Origin: Poriferisodalis sp965203655
Lineage (GTDB): Bacteria > Actinomycetota > Acidimicrobiia > Acidimicrobiales > Poriferisodalaceae
DNA length: 64,000 nucleotides
NCBI RefSeq assembly: GCF_965203655.1
Contig: NZ_CBDBDD010000002.1
Coordinates: 186,001-250,000, forward strand
Reading direction: 5' to 3'
This document shows, piece by piece, positions 8,514-17,369 of this stretch. Positions within the stretch are counted from its first letter, which is position 1, and the number at the start of each line of letters is the position of its first letter. The position numbers were made by a program, and so were the translations under genes. The notes beneath the pieces are model-generated. The model worked only from the letters and a program-made list of their open reading frames with translations, did no database searches and was not told where the DNA came from.

Positions 8514-8618
8514 ACGAGGCGCCTGAAGCAAAGCGGCCTCGGGGCTCGGGCACGCCGCCATCCGGCGCGAGAAAAATCAGCAGGGCGCAGTGAAGCGCTG
8601 CGGGTACCGTTACCGCCC

Positions 8619-9494
8619 GTGCTCAAGCTCGTGCTCCCCAAGGGCTCGCTCGAAGCGGCGACCCTGCAGCTCTTTGAAGATGCAGACCTGCCGGTGCGGC
8701 GGGGCTCGGCGGTGGACTACCGCGCCAGCATCGACGACCCGCGCATTGACGATGTGCGCATCCTGCGACCCCAGGAGATCCCGTCCTATGTCGCGGACGG
8801 GTTGTTCGACCTGGGCATCGCGGGGCGCGACTGGATCGAGGAGACAAACAGCGATGTGGTCTCGCTCGGCGAGCTGCGCTACTCGAAGGCGACTTCGCGG
8901 CCGGTGCGCATCGTGGTGGCGGTGCCCGACGACAGCAAGTTCGGGGCGCTCACCGACTTGCCGGACGGGGTGCGGGTGTCGAGCGAGTATCCCGAGCTGA
9001 CCCGACGGTTCTTCGCTGAGCGCGGCGTGGATGCCGACGTGCGGCTGAGCTATGGCGCTACCGAGGCAAAGGCGCCTGAGATCGTGGACGCCGTGGTCGA
9101 CCTCACCGAAACTGGTCGGGCCCTGCACGCGGCAGGCCTGCGGATCATCGACGAGATCCTCACGAGCTACACCGAGATCTTCACCAACCAGGCTGCCTAC
9201 GACGACCCCGACAAGCAGCGTGCGATGACGCAAATCAAGACACTGCTCGACGGTGTGCTGGACGCGCGGGGCAAGGTGCTGGTGAAGCTGAACGTGGGCC
9301 GTGAGCATCTCGACGCCGTGGTGGACGTGCTGCCCTCGATGAAGGCGCCGACCGTGAACGAGCTCTGGGGCGGCGAGGCCTACGCGGTCGAGACAGTGGC
9401 CCCGAAGCAGACGATCAACGTGCTCATCCCCGAGCTGATCGAACGCGGCGCGACGGACATCGTCGAGATGCCGATCTCCAAGATCGTCCCCTGA
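8619..9494 (+). CDS. hisG: ATP phosphoribosyltransferase, long (regulated) form
   Basis: This 291-residue enzyme catalyses the first step of histidine synthesis, joining ATP and PRPP. The start is GTG 8619 (MLKLVLPKGSLE). The catalytic domains include the phosphate-binding VVDLTETGRALHAAGLRIID. The C-terminal HisG_C regulatory domain (about 205-291, ending IVEMPISKIVP) shows it is the histidine-inhibited long form that needs no HisZ. The gene itself looks intact. Its last 60-90 bp also appear as detached fragments at 10527-10585 and 12050-12115, so its 3' end has been the boundary for inserted DNA. Confidence 0.97.
   Translation: MLKLVLPKGSLEAATLQLFEDADLPVRRGSAVDYRASIDDPRIDDVRILRPQEIPSYVADGLFDLGIAGRDWIEETNSDVVSLGELRYSKATSRPVRIVVAVPDDSKFGALTDLPDGVRVSSEYPELTRRFFAERGVDADVRLSYGATEAKAPEIVDAVVDLTETGRALHAAGLRIIDEILTSYTEIFTNQAAYDDPDKQRAMTQIKTLLDGVLDARGKVLVKLNVGREHLDAVVDVLPSMKAPTVNELWGGEAYAVETVAPKQTINVLIPELIERGATDIVEMPISKIVP
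9403..9494 (+). repeat. hisG 3' end, source copy of a three-member repeat
   Basis: This is the genuine end of hisG. Bases 9403-9461 recur at 10527-10585 with one mismatch, and bases 9431-9494 recur at 12050-12115 with a few changes. The common core is 9431-9461. The arrangement resembles attachment-site duplications left by elements that insert at a gene's 3' end. Confidence 0.7.
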
Positions 9495-9880
9495 GCCAAA
9501 CCCAACAGTGACACTCGGGTTTTGTGTGTCGGGCGTGATCTGAGGGGTCGCAGCCTTGGGTTGGGGGCTGAGATCGAGAACGTATCGAACGCGCCTCAGA
9601 ACATCCATCAAATTGTTCCTAAATCATCCATTGGAATCTTCCCAAAGCGTCCATCAGATGCCTCTCACCACGTACGCTGAAGCCTGCGGCAAGACCACCA
9701 GCGCCCGGCAGTTCGCGGCCAGCGAGGTATCGCTCGACGAGGTTCCCAACGCACGCCGCTCGGCGCTGGCGGAGCCCGGGTCGATCCTCGGCGGCGACAC
9801 GCCATGGCTGTGACCCGACAAGAGATGACGCAACAACCGCGAACCCGCAACAGCTGGAGCGACTATCAGGCCGCCATCAC
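9495..9880. other. Gene-poor junction after hisG
   Basis: No convincing gene is seen. Bases 9600-9660 are AT-richer and repeat the theme CATCCATCAAATTGTTC; a related copy (CATCCATCGAATCGTTC) lies at 12029-12045, just before the third hisG fragment. A short plus-strand frame at 9556-9813 looks like chance or debris. Confidence 0.5.
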
Positions 9881-10345
9881 TCAACCTCTGTTGCCGTCAT
9901 TCGATTCGTCATCTGCGGTGGCTTCCGCATCTGCGGGGTCATCCGCAGGTCGAGAGAGGCCGGCACTTGTCTCGAGGCGAGCCAGCCGTTCGGTGTGATC
10001 CAGCAGCGTCGCGTTCACCTCACCGAAGCCATCCCGCATCTCCGCCCGCAGCTCGCCGATCTCGGTGTCGATCTTGTCGCCGAGGCCGTCGATGCGGTCT
10101 CCCAGCGAGTTCATCTGCGACGACATGTACGTCAGCGCCCACAACAACACGCCTGCAAGCAAGGTGCCGAGCAGCCCGATGATCGCGTTCGGCGACACCG
10201 ACCGCGGCTCCCGCCACAGCACACCCGCAGCAACAGTCCCCGTCGGCGGCTGGGCGGCCGGGCGTGGCTCGACATCGGCGGGCGACAGGTCGTCGGCGTC
10301 TGCCTGGTCGGTCATCGCGGCGATCGATTCAAGAGGAGCGGACAT
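9881..10345 (-). CDS. Small membrane-anchored coiled-coil protein
   Basis: From ATG 10345, preceded by GAGGG, this is a 154-residue protein. It has an acidic and Pro-rich N-terminus, one membrane helix (AIIGLLGTLLAGVLLWALTYM), then a helical heptad region (SLGDRIDGLGDKIDTEIGEL and beyond) and an acidic tail. The layout resembles XhlA/haemolysin-type or LapA-like small membrane proteins, but no family is firmly recognised. It is the first gene of the island behind hisG and is followed by a displaced hisG fragment. Codon use is like the chromosome. Confidence 0.6.
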   Translation of the reverse strand: MSAPLESIAAMTDQADADDLSPADVEPRPAAQPPTGTVAAGVLWREPRSVSPNAIIGLLGTLLAGVLLWALTYMSSQMNSLGDRIDGLGDKIDTEIGELRAEMRDGFGEVNATLLDHTERLARLETSAGLSRPADDPADAEATADDESNDGNRG

Positions 10346-10526
10346 CGGCCCTCGCTGCAGGTCACGGCGCTGGAGAGCGCACAAGTGGTTCAGAATCGGT
10401 CGCCGCTGATGCCGGGCAACGATGGCACCCAACAAGCTAGCCACCCCGCGCTGCACGCCCGCAACCCATTTGCCGCACGCCGCCACGTCACGCACCAAGC
10501 TCGCAGACCGCGTCGACCGCACCGTA

Positions 10527-10585
10527 CGAAGCAGACGATCAACGTGCTCATCCCCGAGCTGATCGAACGCGGCGCGACCGACATC
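10527..10585 (+). repeat. Displaced fragment of the hisG 3' end (middle copy)
   Basis: These 59 bases equal hisG bases 9403-9461 except for one G to C change. They are embedded in non-coding sequence, with unrelated sequence on both sides. The copy divides the hisG-proximal island into two units. Confidence 0.8.
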
Positions 10586-10634
10586 TCCGACTCAGCGTTT
10601 GGTGTTTCCTGGGACGCTTGCGCAATCTGGGGGG

Positions 10635-11936
10635 CTAGGTGTCGCTGAGACGGTCGGTCGTCCACAGGCGCGAGACGGGCAGGGCGAGGATGCGGTCGTC
10701 GAGGCGGTAGGCGCGTGCGCCGGTGTGCAGCACCACGCCGCACACGAAGTCGTCGGGGGCCTTGTCCTGCAGCCAGAGGAGATGTCGGGCGTCGTGACGG
10801 TCTGCTTGGGGGGCGGACTTGACCTCGACAGCGACGAATCGGCCGTCGAGGGATTCGGCGACGATGTCCACTTCAGGGCCGCCGCGTTCGCGCAGGTGGT
10901 GCAGGCGCACTTCGTCGGTGAGCCAAGACGCCTGCCGATGCAATTCGTTGACGACGAACGACTCGAGGAGCTGTCCCCGCGCTGTGTCGGTGGGTCGGGC
11001 CAGTGAGCGGGGGTCGCGGCCGAGCAAGTGTGCGGCAAGCCCGCTGTCGGTGAGGTGCGCCTTGGGCCGGCGGATGATTTTGGCCGACAGGTTGCGCGAC
11101 CAAGCGGGAACGAGCAGCACCAGGTAGGTCATCTGGAGGTAGCCCAGATAGGCCTCCATGGTGTCCCGGCTGCCCAGGTCGCTGGCGCGCAGCAGGCTCG
11201 CCGTGACCAGTTCGCCTGATGTGCGCGCAGCCAGCAGCGCGAGCAGCTTGGGCAGTTCGCGCACGCGGCGCGCGCCGGTCAGATCCTTGATGTCGCGCTG
11301 GGTGACGGTGCGCACATAGTCGCGAAACCACGCTCCGCGCATCCGCGGCGCCATCAGCGCCGGTTCGGGGAAGCCGCCCGCGCAGATGCGCTCGAGGTAG
11401 TCCGCTAGGCCCAGCGATGACGGCTCGGCATCGAGCAGCAGGTCCGGGTCGGCGAACGCCGCTTCGAGAAAGCCGTCCGGCGCCCCTCCAAGCTCGCCTT
11501 GGGTGAACGGCCACAGCTCCAACAGAGCCGCTCGCCCAGCCAGCGACTCCGAGATGCTCGGCACGGTCAGAAAATCGGCCGACCCGTTGAGCAGGAACTG
11601 CCCACGGCCGGCGTCGTCGTCGACGATGCTCTTGATCGCGCGTATCAGCGGCTCCCCCGCCCGCTGCACCTCGTCGATAGCCCGCGGGGTGTCCCCGAAC
11701 GCCGCGAAGCCCGCCGGGTCTTCCAAGGCAGCCCGCAGGGTCGCCTCGTGGTCCAAGCGGGCGAACGTGCCCGCACCGTCGAGCGTCCGCCGCACCAGCG
11801 TGGTCTTGCCCGCCTGGCGCGCACCGCTGACCACCACCACCCGGAAGCTCGACAGCGCCTGCCGAATGACCGGCTCAAGGCGCCGCGGCAACTCGTCCAT
11901 ACCGGAGAACTCGCCTTCCCGGCCCCTTACTTGCAT
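10635..11936 (-). CDS. AAA ATPase with DUF4143 domain
   Basis: This 433-residue protein has a P-loop GARQAGKTT at 38-46, a Walker B-like FLLNGSADFL/IDEVQ region, and a C-terminal DUF4143 part with the nuclease-like signature GGPEVDIVAESLDGRFVAVEVKSA split across about 370-395. Such AAA_14-DUF4143 proteins are widespread accessory ATPases, often in variable islands; their role is unproven. An in-frame ATG at 11900 (MDELPRRL) is an alternative start. It is flanked by two displaced hisG 3' fragments. A second, diverged member lies in the other island at 60553-61839. Confidence 0.88.
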   Translation of the reverse strand: MQVRGREGEFSGMDELPRRLEPVIRQALSSFRVVVVSGARQAGKTTLVRRTLDGAGTFARLDHEATLRAALEDPAGFAAFGDTPRAIDEVQRAGEPLIRAIKSIVDDDAGRGQFLLNGSADFLTVPSISESLAGRAALLELWPFTQGELGGAPDGFLEAAFADPDLLLDAEPSSLGLADYLERICAGGFPEPALMAPRMRGAWFRDYVRTVTQRDIKDLTGARRVRELPKLLALLAARTSGELVTASLLRASDLGSRDTMEAYLGYLQMTYLVLLVPAWSRNLSAKIIRRPKAHLTDSGLAAHLLGRDPRSLARPTDTARGQLLESFVVNELHRQASWLTDEVRLHHLRERGGPEVDIVAESLDGRFVAVEVKSAPQADRHDARHLLWLQDKAPDDFVCGVVLHTGARAYRLDDRILALPVSRLWTTDRLSDT

Positions 11937-12049
11937 ATTCGTCGAAACGTTATCAGTAATTTCGTCTTAGCATTACAACAATTTTTGTTGCTACTTTGTT
12001 AGCAGTTTTGTCCACTGCATCCCCATACATCCATCGAATCGTTCTCAAT

Positions 12050-12115
12050 CGAACTGATCGAACAGGGCGCGACGGACATCGTCGAGATGCCGATCTCCAA
12101 AATCGTCCCCCTGAG
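12050..12115 (+). repeat. Displaced fragment of the hisG 3' end (distal copy)
   Basis: The sequence matches hisG 9431-9494 through the codons for the final ATDIVEMPISKIVP, with a few substitutions and one extra C before the stop. It marks the far end of the island behind hisG. It is preceded by an AT-rich stretch that resembles bases 9600-9625. Confidence 0.8.
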
Positions 12116-12142
12116 CGCCTTCCCTGCTCCCGCGGGGCGGCC

Positions 12143-12454
12143 TCAAGATGCGAGCTTGTCCAGCTTGCTGGCGATTCCCTCCAAGAGCGCGCTGTGGCCG
12201 CTCAGCGTTTCGCTGACGCCACGCTGCGACCGCTCCAGCTCCCTCTGCGAGTCCTCAAGCCGGCCCAGACGCTCATTCGTCTCGCGCTGCGAGTCCTCAA
12301 GCCGGCCCAAACGCTCATTCGTCTCGCCCTGCGACCGCTCCAGCTCTTTCTGCGAGTCCTCGATGCGCTGCAGCGACCTTCGCTGAACCGCAAAGGTCTC
12401 GTCGAGCATCTCGCCCACCGAGGGCATTCCCTGCGGCGCCGGTTCATCGCTCAT
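12143..12454 (-). CDS. Small coiled-coil protein with tandem heptads
   Basis: From ATG 12454 (MSDEPAPQ) this is a 103-residue, almost wholly helical protein. Two near-identical 14-residue units (ETNERLGRLEDSQR) sit inside a longer heptad array, encoded by a 42 bp tandem repeat. No signal peptide or membrane helix is seen. It may oligomerise or act as a tether; no family is recognised. It lies just outside the last hisG fragment. Confidence 0.55.
   Translation of the reverse strand: MSDEPAPQGMPSVGEMLDETFAVQRRSLQRIEDSQKELERSQGETNERLGRLEDSQRETNERLGRLEDSQRELERSQRGVSETLSGHSALLEGIASKLDKLAS
12245..12328 (-). repeat. 42 bp tandem repeat (two units) in coiled-coil gene
   Basis: Two adjacent 42 bp units begin CTGCGAGTCC at 12245 and 12287 and differ at only a couple of bases. 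Each encodes two heptads, so copy-number change would lengthen or shorten the coiled coil without a frameshift. Confidence 0.8.
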
Positions 12455-12569
12455 GACCCCAGCGTAACCACCACCGGCCATGCCTCTGCAAGCGATTTTC
12501 GGATCATCCGGTCGCGATGCGCCATACGGCGCGGTTCACGACCGATGCCGATGACGACTTGAGCGGCGC

Positions 12570-14129
12570 TCACTCAGCAGCCCGGGCCGGGTCTGCGGTG
12601 CCGATCCACAATATGAACCCGCCCTCGACCAAGCCATCCGCCTCGTGTCCGTCTCGTTCGTAGAAGTCGGCTCTGGTCCTGTAGGTGCCCTGCGCGCCTT
12701 CGGCGAACCTGGTGTCGGTCGCGACGTCGGCGTGCACATCGAAGCGCACAGACATCGTCGATGTCGTGAGGTCCTCCGAGCCCGACAGAGCACGTATGTC
12801 GGTGGGCGATACGTCAGGGAAGAACATTTCGTCGAAGGGGCCCCATGCGGGAGTGTCGAGGATCGCTGCTGGGCCTACCTCGATCACCCGGCCGAAACCG
12901 TCGTACACCACGCCGTAGGCACGCAGATCCGGCACTGCGAGGCGCTCGAGATCGTCGGCCAGGCTCCGGTGCGACCCGGGCGGCTCGATCGGCGCGACGG
13001 TCCACGACACCGTGCCCACCGACACCGAGCCGGGATCTGTGTCGGCGACAACGTGCCGATAGCGGTCGCGGACCGCGTCCGGCATCGCACGCCGCGCGAG
13101 CTCCCCAACCCACAGCTTCAATTGGCCGCCGGACATTTCGGCGAACGCCCGCGACGGGTCCGCGTGCCACGACATGTCCGCTGTGACGGCGATGTCGATC
13201 GCCTCCGGGTCCCCCGAACCGGCCCAGCCCGCGATCTCGAACGGGACAACCTCGCCGGGCTGGATCGACAGCGGCCATCTGAACTCCCGGCCGCCCGCGG
13301 CAATCGTCACCTCGTAGGCCCACAGCCGACGCGACCGGTTGCGCACCAGACCCCGCAGCACACCCTCACGCACCGCAACCGTCTCGGGCAGCACCTGCAC
13401 CTCATCGGCCGGTAGGTGCGCAGGAGCAGACTCCAACCTCGGCCCCGGATAGCCGTGCAGCTCGCTGTCAACGAAGCCCATCACGTACGCGAACTCCGGC
13501 GGGCCGCCCTTGCGCCGCAGCGCCGCCTCACGCGTGCGCCGGTCCGCCACCCAAGACTCAGCAGCCGGCCGCTGCGCGAAGTACTCACGCGCTCTTTCTG
13601 TCCACGCTCCTCGCGCCACCGCCAAGAACCGACCCGCAGTGCAGCCTTGGTGCCATCGCCGCGCGGTGTCGTACCCGTACCAGTACGCCAACGACGAGAA
13701 ATCAGCCCCGTCATGAAACGAAGCCTCGGTCCTCCCGCACATGTCGAACACCCGAAACAAACCCACCCCGCCGTGCGGCAAATCCAGCAGCGGCCCGGGC
13801 AAGTCGCCAGCGCCGAGACTTCGCTGCAAACCCGTCGGCAGCGGACCGGCGCCGATCCACAGATCCTCGTCGCCGAAGGGCCCGCCTGCGTTCGCCGTGC
13901 GCGATGGACCGGTGGGCGCAGAGCCGCCGTCCTCTCCGCTGCTCGACGCTGATCGGCGCGCGGAGCCAGCATCCGAGGTCGACGGTGAACTCGGCCCCGA
14001 AGAGGTCGCCGACACTTCAGCAGCCGCAGGCGTGGGCGATGCATCGGCCTGCGGGCCGTCCGGCGCAGCACTGCACCCCGCTGCTAACGCCAGCAGCACC
14101 ACAGAAACGCCCCCGCAGACGCGCCTCAC
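12570..14129 (-). CDS. Secreted lipoprotein of the GVLRGLVRN family
   Basis: The likely start is GTG 14129, giving a compact signal peptide with lipobox LAAGC and a 519-residue lipoprotein; an in-frame GTG at 14210 is an alternative. After a low-complexity Ser/Thr/Pro linker come family blocks: LPTGLQRSLGAGDLPGPLL, FDMCGR, then the core GVLRGLVRNRSRRLWAYEV with WPLSIQPGEVVPFEIAGW, and DMSWHADPSRAF. The end is FILWIGTADPARAAE. The core resembles FxLYD-type Ig-like domains (low certainty). It is the last of six paralogues on this strand between 12.5 and 35 kb. Function is unknown; location is the outer face of the membrane. Confidence 0.8.
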   Translation of the reverse strand: MRRVCGGVSVVLLALAAGCSAAPDGPQADASPTPAAAEVSATSSGPSSPSTSDAGSARRSASSSGEDGGSAPTGPSRTANAGGPFGDEDLWIGAGPLPTGLQRSLGAGDLPGPLLDLPHGGVGLFRVFDMCGRTEASFHDGADFSSLAYWYGYDTARRWHQGCTAGRFLAVARGAWTERAREYFAQRPAAESWVADRRTREAALRRKGGPPEFAYVMGFVDSELHGYPGPRLESAPAHLPADEVQVLPETVAVREGVLRGLVRNRSRRLWAYEVTIAAGGREFRWPLSIQPGEVVPFEIAGWAGSGDPEAIDIAVTADMSWHADPSRAFAEMSGGQLKLWVGELARRAMPDAVRDRYRHVVADTDPGSVSVGTVSWTVAPIEPPGSHRSLADDLERLAVPDLRAYGVVYDGFGRVIEVGPAAILDTPAWGPFDEMFFPDVSPTDIRALSGSEDLTTSTMSVRFDVHADVATDTRFAEGAQGTYRTRADFYERDGHEADGLVEGGFILWIGTADPARAAE

Positions 14130-14241
14130 AGCACACCGCCGGGCTGGGGCACACCGCTGAATCCCATCTGGCTCGCAAACCTCACCTCGTTCACGCCCAA
14201 CCACCGGCACGAACGGCGCAATCTGGTGTGCCGAGCGCTAC

Positions 14242-15750
14242 TCATTCAGCATTCCGAGCTGGATACGCCGCTCCGACCCACAAGACGAACCCGCCGTCGT
14301 ACGTGTCGCGGTACCAAGCGATCTCACCTTCTTCCGCAATGTTCTTCCGGTCCGCGTAGAAGTACTCGTCGATTCCCTCCTCAGGTTCCACTTCCGCGAC
14401 ATGTACGTCCAACAAGACATCAAGCCCATACGGCAGGCGGCTCTCGCGGCCTCGGATCGGCACACTGCGCACTTCCGTTTCTGGGGGCTCAGCTCTCACG
14501 AGTGACTGGCGAAGGTCGGTGAGCGTCGCAGGGCCCACATCGAGAATGCGGCCTGCGTAGTCGAAGACAACGCCGTACCCGCGTAAGTCTTCGACCTCCA
14601 GGTCACCGAACGCAGAGTTGTCGCCGATCTCCTCGGCGAGGCTCGGATGCGAGACGGGCCTGAGCAGACCGGTGCGCCATTGCGCGATCCCCAGCGATAC
14701 CGAACCCAGCGCTATGTCGGCGGTGAGCGTCGGGTAGCGCTGACGCAAGGTCTCGGGCAGTATCCGCTGTGTAGTGGTCCCGACCCACAAGGTCGGCCCG
14801 TCGCCGCTGTAGAACGCCCGCGACGGGTCGATGTGCCACGACAGGTCGGCTTCCACGGTGAACTTGATCAGATCGGTATCCATCGGGCCGTCCCAGCCGT
14901 GAATCTCGAAGGGCGCTATCTCGCCTGGTTGCACCGATAATGGCCACACGAATACATGTCCGCCGGCGCTGACTGTCACCTCATAGGCCCACAGATACCG
15001 CGACCAGTTCCGGACCAGACCTCGCAGCACGCCGCTATGCACAGCTACCGTCTCCGGAAGCACCCCTACATCATCGACTGGCGCGTCCCACGGTGCGAAC
15101 ACCGTTCCGAAAGGCTCGTCCCACAGCGCGGTAAACCCCATTGTGTAAGTGGGGTGAGGCAGTGCCGCAGCGCGGGCTGCTTCGTACTTACTCAGCCGTA
15201 TCGAGTTTCTGGCCGCTTGCAGCGTCCAGTAGTACCGCTCTCCATCTGGGAACCTGACCGAGAAGCGCTCACGACCGCAAGCCGGCCCGGTGCTCTGCGA
15301 CTGTCCGGCATCGCCGCAATGGTCAGTCACCTAGTATTCGAACCCAAGAGTTGAGCCAAGCAGCTTCAGCAGCGGCCCAGGCCGGTCAGTCAGTTCCAAG
15401 GGCCGCTGCAAACCCATCGGCGGCGTATGCCCCGGGCCGGGCAACAGTTCGCCGGTGCTGAGCGGCATGGTTGCCGCGGCACTCCTTGACGGCACTGGCG
15501 GCGCGGGCAGTTCGGCAACTCCGCCTTCTGTGACAACTGAGGTCTCAGAATCCTCGGCCTGCGTTGTCTGGGCAACTGCAGTCGCCGTCGGACCGGGACC
15601 TCGGCCGGCCGTAGTCGACGGAGGTGGCCCCAGGTCAGCCGCGCAACTGGCGAGCAGCAAACCTGCAGCGCACCCAACGACACATCGCAGGCTGCACGCC
15701 GTCATGCCCTCAGTCCGTCTTGATCGCTGCTCTGACATCGAAATCGTCAT
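14242..15750 (-). pseudogene. GVLRGLVRN-family lipoprotein gene interrupted by an in-frame amber codon
   Basis: The first part (15750 or ATG 15705 to 15334) has a lipoprotein signal ending LLASC and the family PMGLQRPLELTDRPGPLLKL block. It stops at TAG 15331-15333. The same frame reopens at once (GTG 15330) and carries the remaining 362 residues, with the core GVLRGLVRNWSRYLWAYEV, the WPLSVQPGEIAPFEI block and the C-terminal GGFVLWVGAAYPARNAE. In paralogues the residues around the stop align without a gap (FDMCGR region), so a single nonsense change explains the break. Without suppression, translation would yield a 125-139 residue lipoprotein stub. Base composition is slightly lower in GC than its neighbours. 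Confidence 0.8.
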
Positions 15751-16024
15751 CGACGGCGCTCGGCCAACTGCAGGCGGGTGTAACGCCGCTCGTGACCCAG
15801 TCAGGCTCCTCGCAGATCTCCATCCGCAACACCGTACTCAGGCCGCCTGACGACCCCACTTGACAAGGGAGCGTCTGACAGTCCCCTCCAAAGGCCGCAG
15901 GGCAGCGGGTATCGCGCGTTTCAACGGCAGCAGCTGTCCTGTGGCGGATCCCCTAAGATCATCGGTCAATGGCAGGGTAGCAAGCTCTGTTTCTGATTGT
16001 CCAGCTTGAAAAGGGTTCATCTTT

Positions 16025-16528
16025 GTGGACGCTATGTGCCCACTAACACTGGCTAGTGCCGCAAGACGTATCGTTGCGCGCATAGTCGACGGTCTTCTTG
16101 TTCTTTACCTAGCCGCTGTCGTCACGCTGGCACCTTCAGGATCCTTGTCACCCCACTTGTACTGGCTTGCTTGGGTTGCGCTGACACTGCTCTACGATTT
16201 CGTTTCTGTAGCGGTATGCGGAAAACAACTCGGAAAGTTGATCGTGGGAATCCGCGTCATCGACTCTACGACGGGATGCAAGCCAAACGTCCTGAACTCA
16301 TTCATACGCTCTATGTCTCTTATGCTGATGCTGGTTCTTGCACAGGCAGTATTTCTCTTCGCGGCAGCGGCAAAACTGGCCAAACTACCGATGGTTGTCG
16401 CAGCTTCTGTCCCCCCGGCAGCGATCTTGGTGGCGACGCTTGCCACGATATTCGGAAGCCAATCTCGCCAAGGGCTACACGACAAGTCTGCTGAAACATT
16501 GGTCGTCAAAGACAAATCATCTTCCTAA
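16025..16528 (+). CDS. RDD-family integral membrane protein
   Basis: This 167-residue protein starts at GTG 16025 after AAAGGG (ATG 16034 is possible). It has RDD features: AARRIVARIVDGLLVLYLA in helix 1, a second hydrophobic hairpin, the signature GKQLGKLIVGIRVID after it, and RQGLHDKSAETLVV at the end. RDD proteins are small multi-spanning proteins of mostly unknown function; some transport ions. The gene lies in a distinctly AT-richer patch (15.85-17.5 kb) and is the only plus-strand gene in the array, which suggests later arrival. Confidence 0.8.
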   Translation: MDAMCPLTLASAARRIVARIVDGLLVLYLAAVVTLAPSGSLSPHLYWLAWVALTLLYDFVSVAVCGKQLGKLIVGIRVIDSTTGCKPNVLNSFIRSMSLMLMLVLAQAVFLFAAAAKLAKLPMVVAASVPPAAILVATLATIFGSQSRQGLHDKSAETLVVKDKSSS

Positions 16529-16612
16529 GACCAAAATTGGATACGCGCCGACTCATTTCAAGCCGAGGTGCCGACATCTCAAGCCAGGATGCCGCAGCAT
16601 CCAATCGAGTTG

Positions 16613-16646
16613 TCTGACAATATGTCTATTCTGACAATATGTCTAT
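16613..16646. repeat. 17 bp tandem repeat (two units)
   Basis: The unit TCTGACAATATGTCTAT occurs twice back to back in the 172 bp convergent gap between the RDD gene and the small lipoprotein gene. It lies in the AT-rich patch. No promoter or terminator is obvious. Confidence 0.75.
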
Positions 16647-16700
16647 AACGTCACGCCCCGAAAATGCCGCCCAACGATTGAGAATTGTAAAATCAACCAA

Positions 16701-17369
16701 CTATTCGACGATCTCGAGGCCGGGCGGAACATTAGCAGATGTCAGTATGAGCCACTCATGCGCCAATTGGACATAATATTCATCGTACACTTCGTCAAAC
16801 TTATGCGAAGCCCATTCGGCACCGAATTGTTCCTGCAACGCAAAGTTAAATGACGCTGGTGGATGCAGAATTGCCGTCAATAGACCAGAGACGTACTTCT
16901 GATGTGTTGCGTCTTGATAGGCAAAGTTGTTTTCAATCCAACTATCCAAATCACCGAGCATTTCTGAATCGTCAGAGTCGAAAGTGGCACCATCGAACTG
17001 ACCGGAGCGTGCTATATCTGGTATCGCTACTACAGTTGTATATCGAACAATCTCTTTCAGAGAGCCTATGAAATCGCTAACATCGAGAGTAATCGCTTCC
17101 GCAGAAGGGCCGTCGTTGCGGTGGGCGGAGGTTATTGAATCGATGTTGATGGTCACATGCTCCTCCAGCTCATATCTCAGTGATTCAGTCCAGAATGGAT
17201 CGGCGGAGCGCACGGATCCATTCCCAGAACATGCTCCTAAGAGGATGCACAGTAGAATGGGCAACAACGAGCACAAGCGGACGCGTCGACAGCCGACAGC
17301 CGACGTATTCGTTTCCCCTCGATGTGCATCTGTCTGCTTCGCGAGCGCCCGTTCCCATGTCGCGGTCAT
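16701..17369 (-). CDS. Small lipoprotein next to the phospholipase cassette
   Basis: This 222-residue protein has a long basic N-region, a hydrophobic segment and lipobox LLGAC (LLPILLCILLGACSG). The mature part is acidic and helical (DVSDFIGSLKEIVRY, FDEVYDEYYVQLAHEWL) with no recognised family. Its start overlaps the stop of the phospholipase-tipped gene by four bases, so they are probably translated together. Position, lipoprotein nature and low GC make it a candidate immunity or partner protein for the PLA2 tip; this is inference. Confidence 0.65.
   Translation of the reverse strand: MTATWERALAKQTDAHRGETNTSAVGCRRVRLCSLLPILLCILLGACSGNGSVRSADPFWTESLRYELEEHVTINIDSITSAHRNDGPSAEAITLDVSDFIGSLKEIVRYTTVVAIPDIARSGQFDGATFDSDDSEMLGDLDSWIENNFAYQDATHQKYVSGLLTAILHPPASFNFALQEQFGAEWASHKFDEVYDEYYVQLAHEWLILTSANVPPGLEIVE

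Noticed and set aside
9556..9813. Small plus-strand frame after hisG
   Set aside because: It has no good ribosome site or family match and lies across the junction debris of the hisG island.
10625..10660. Shared phrase GTCGCTGAGACGGT near 10640 and 57630 as an island-end motif
   Set aside because: The match is only about 14 bases and its positions differ relative to the islands. It is likely chance.
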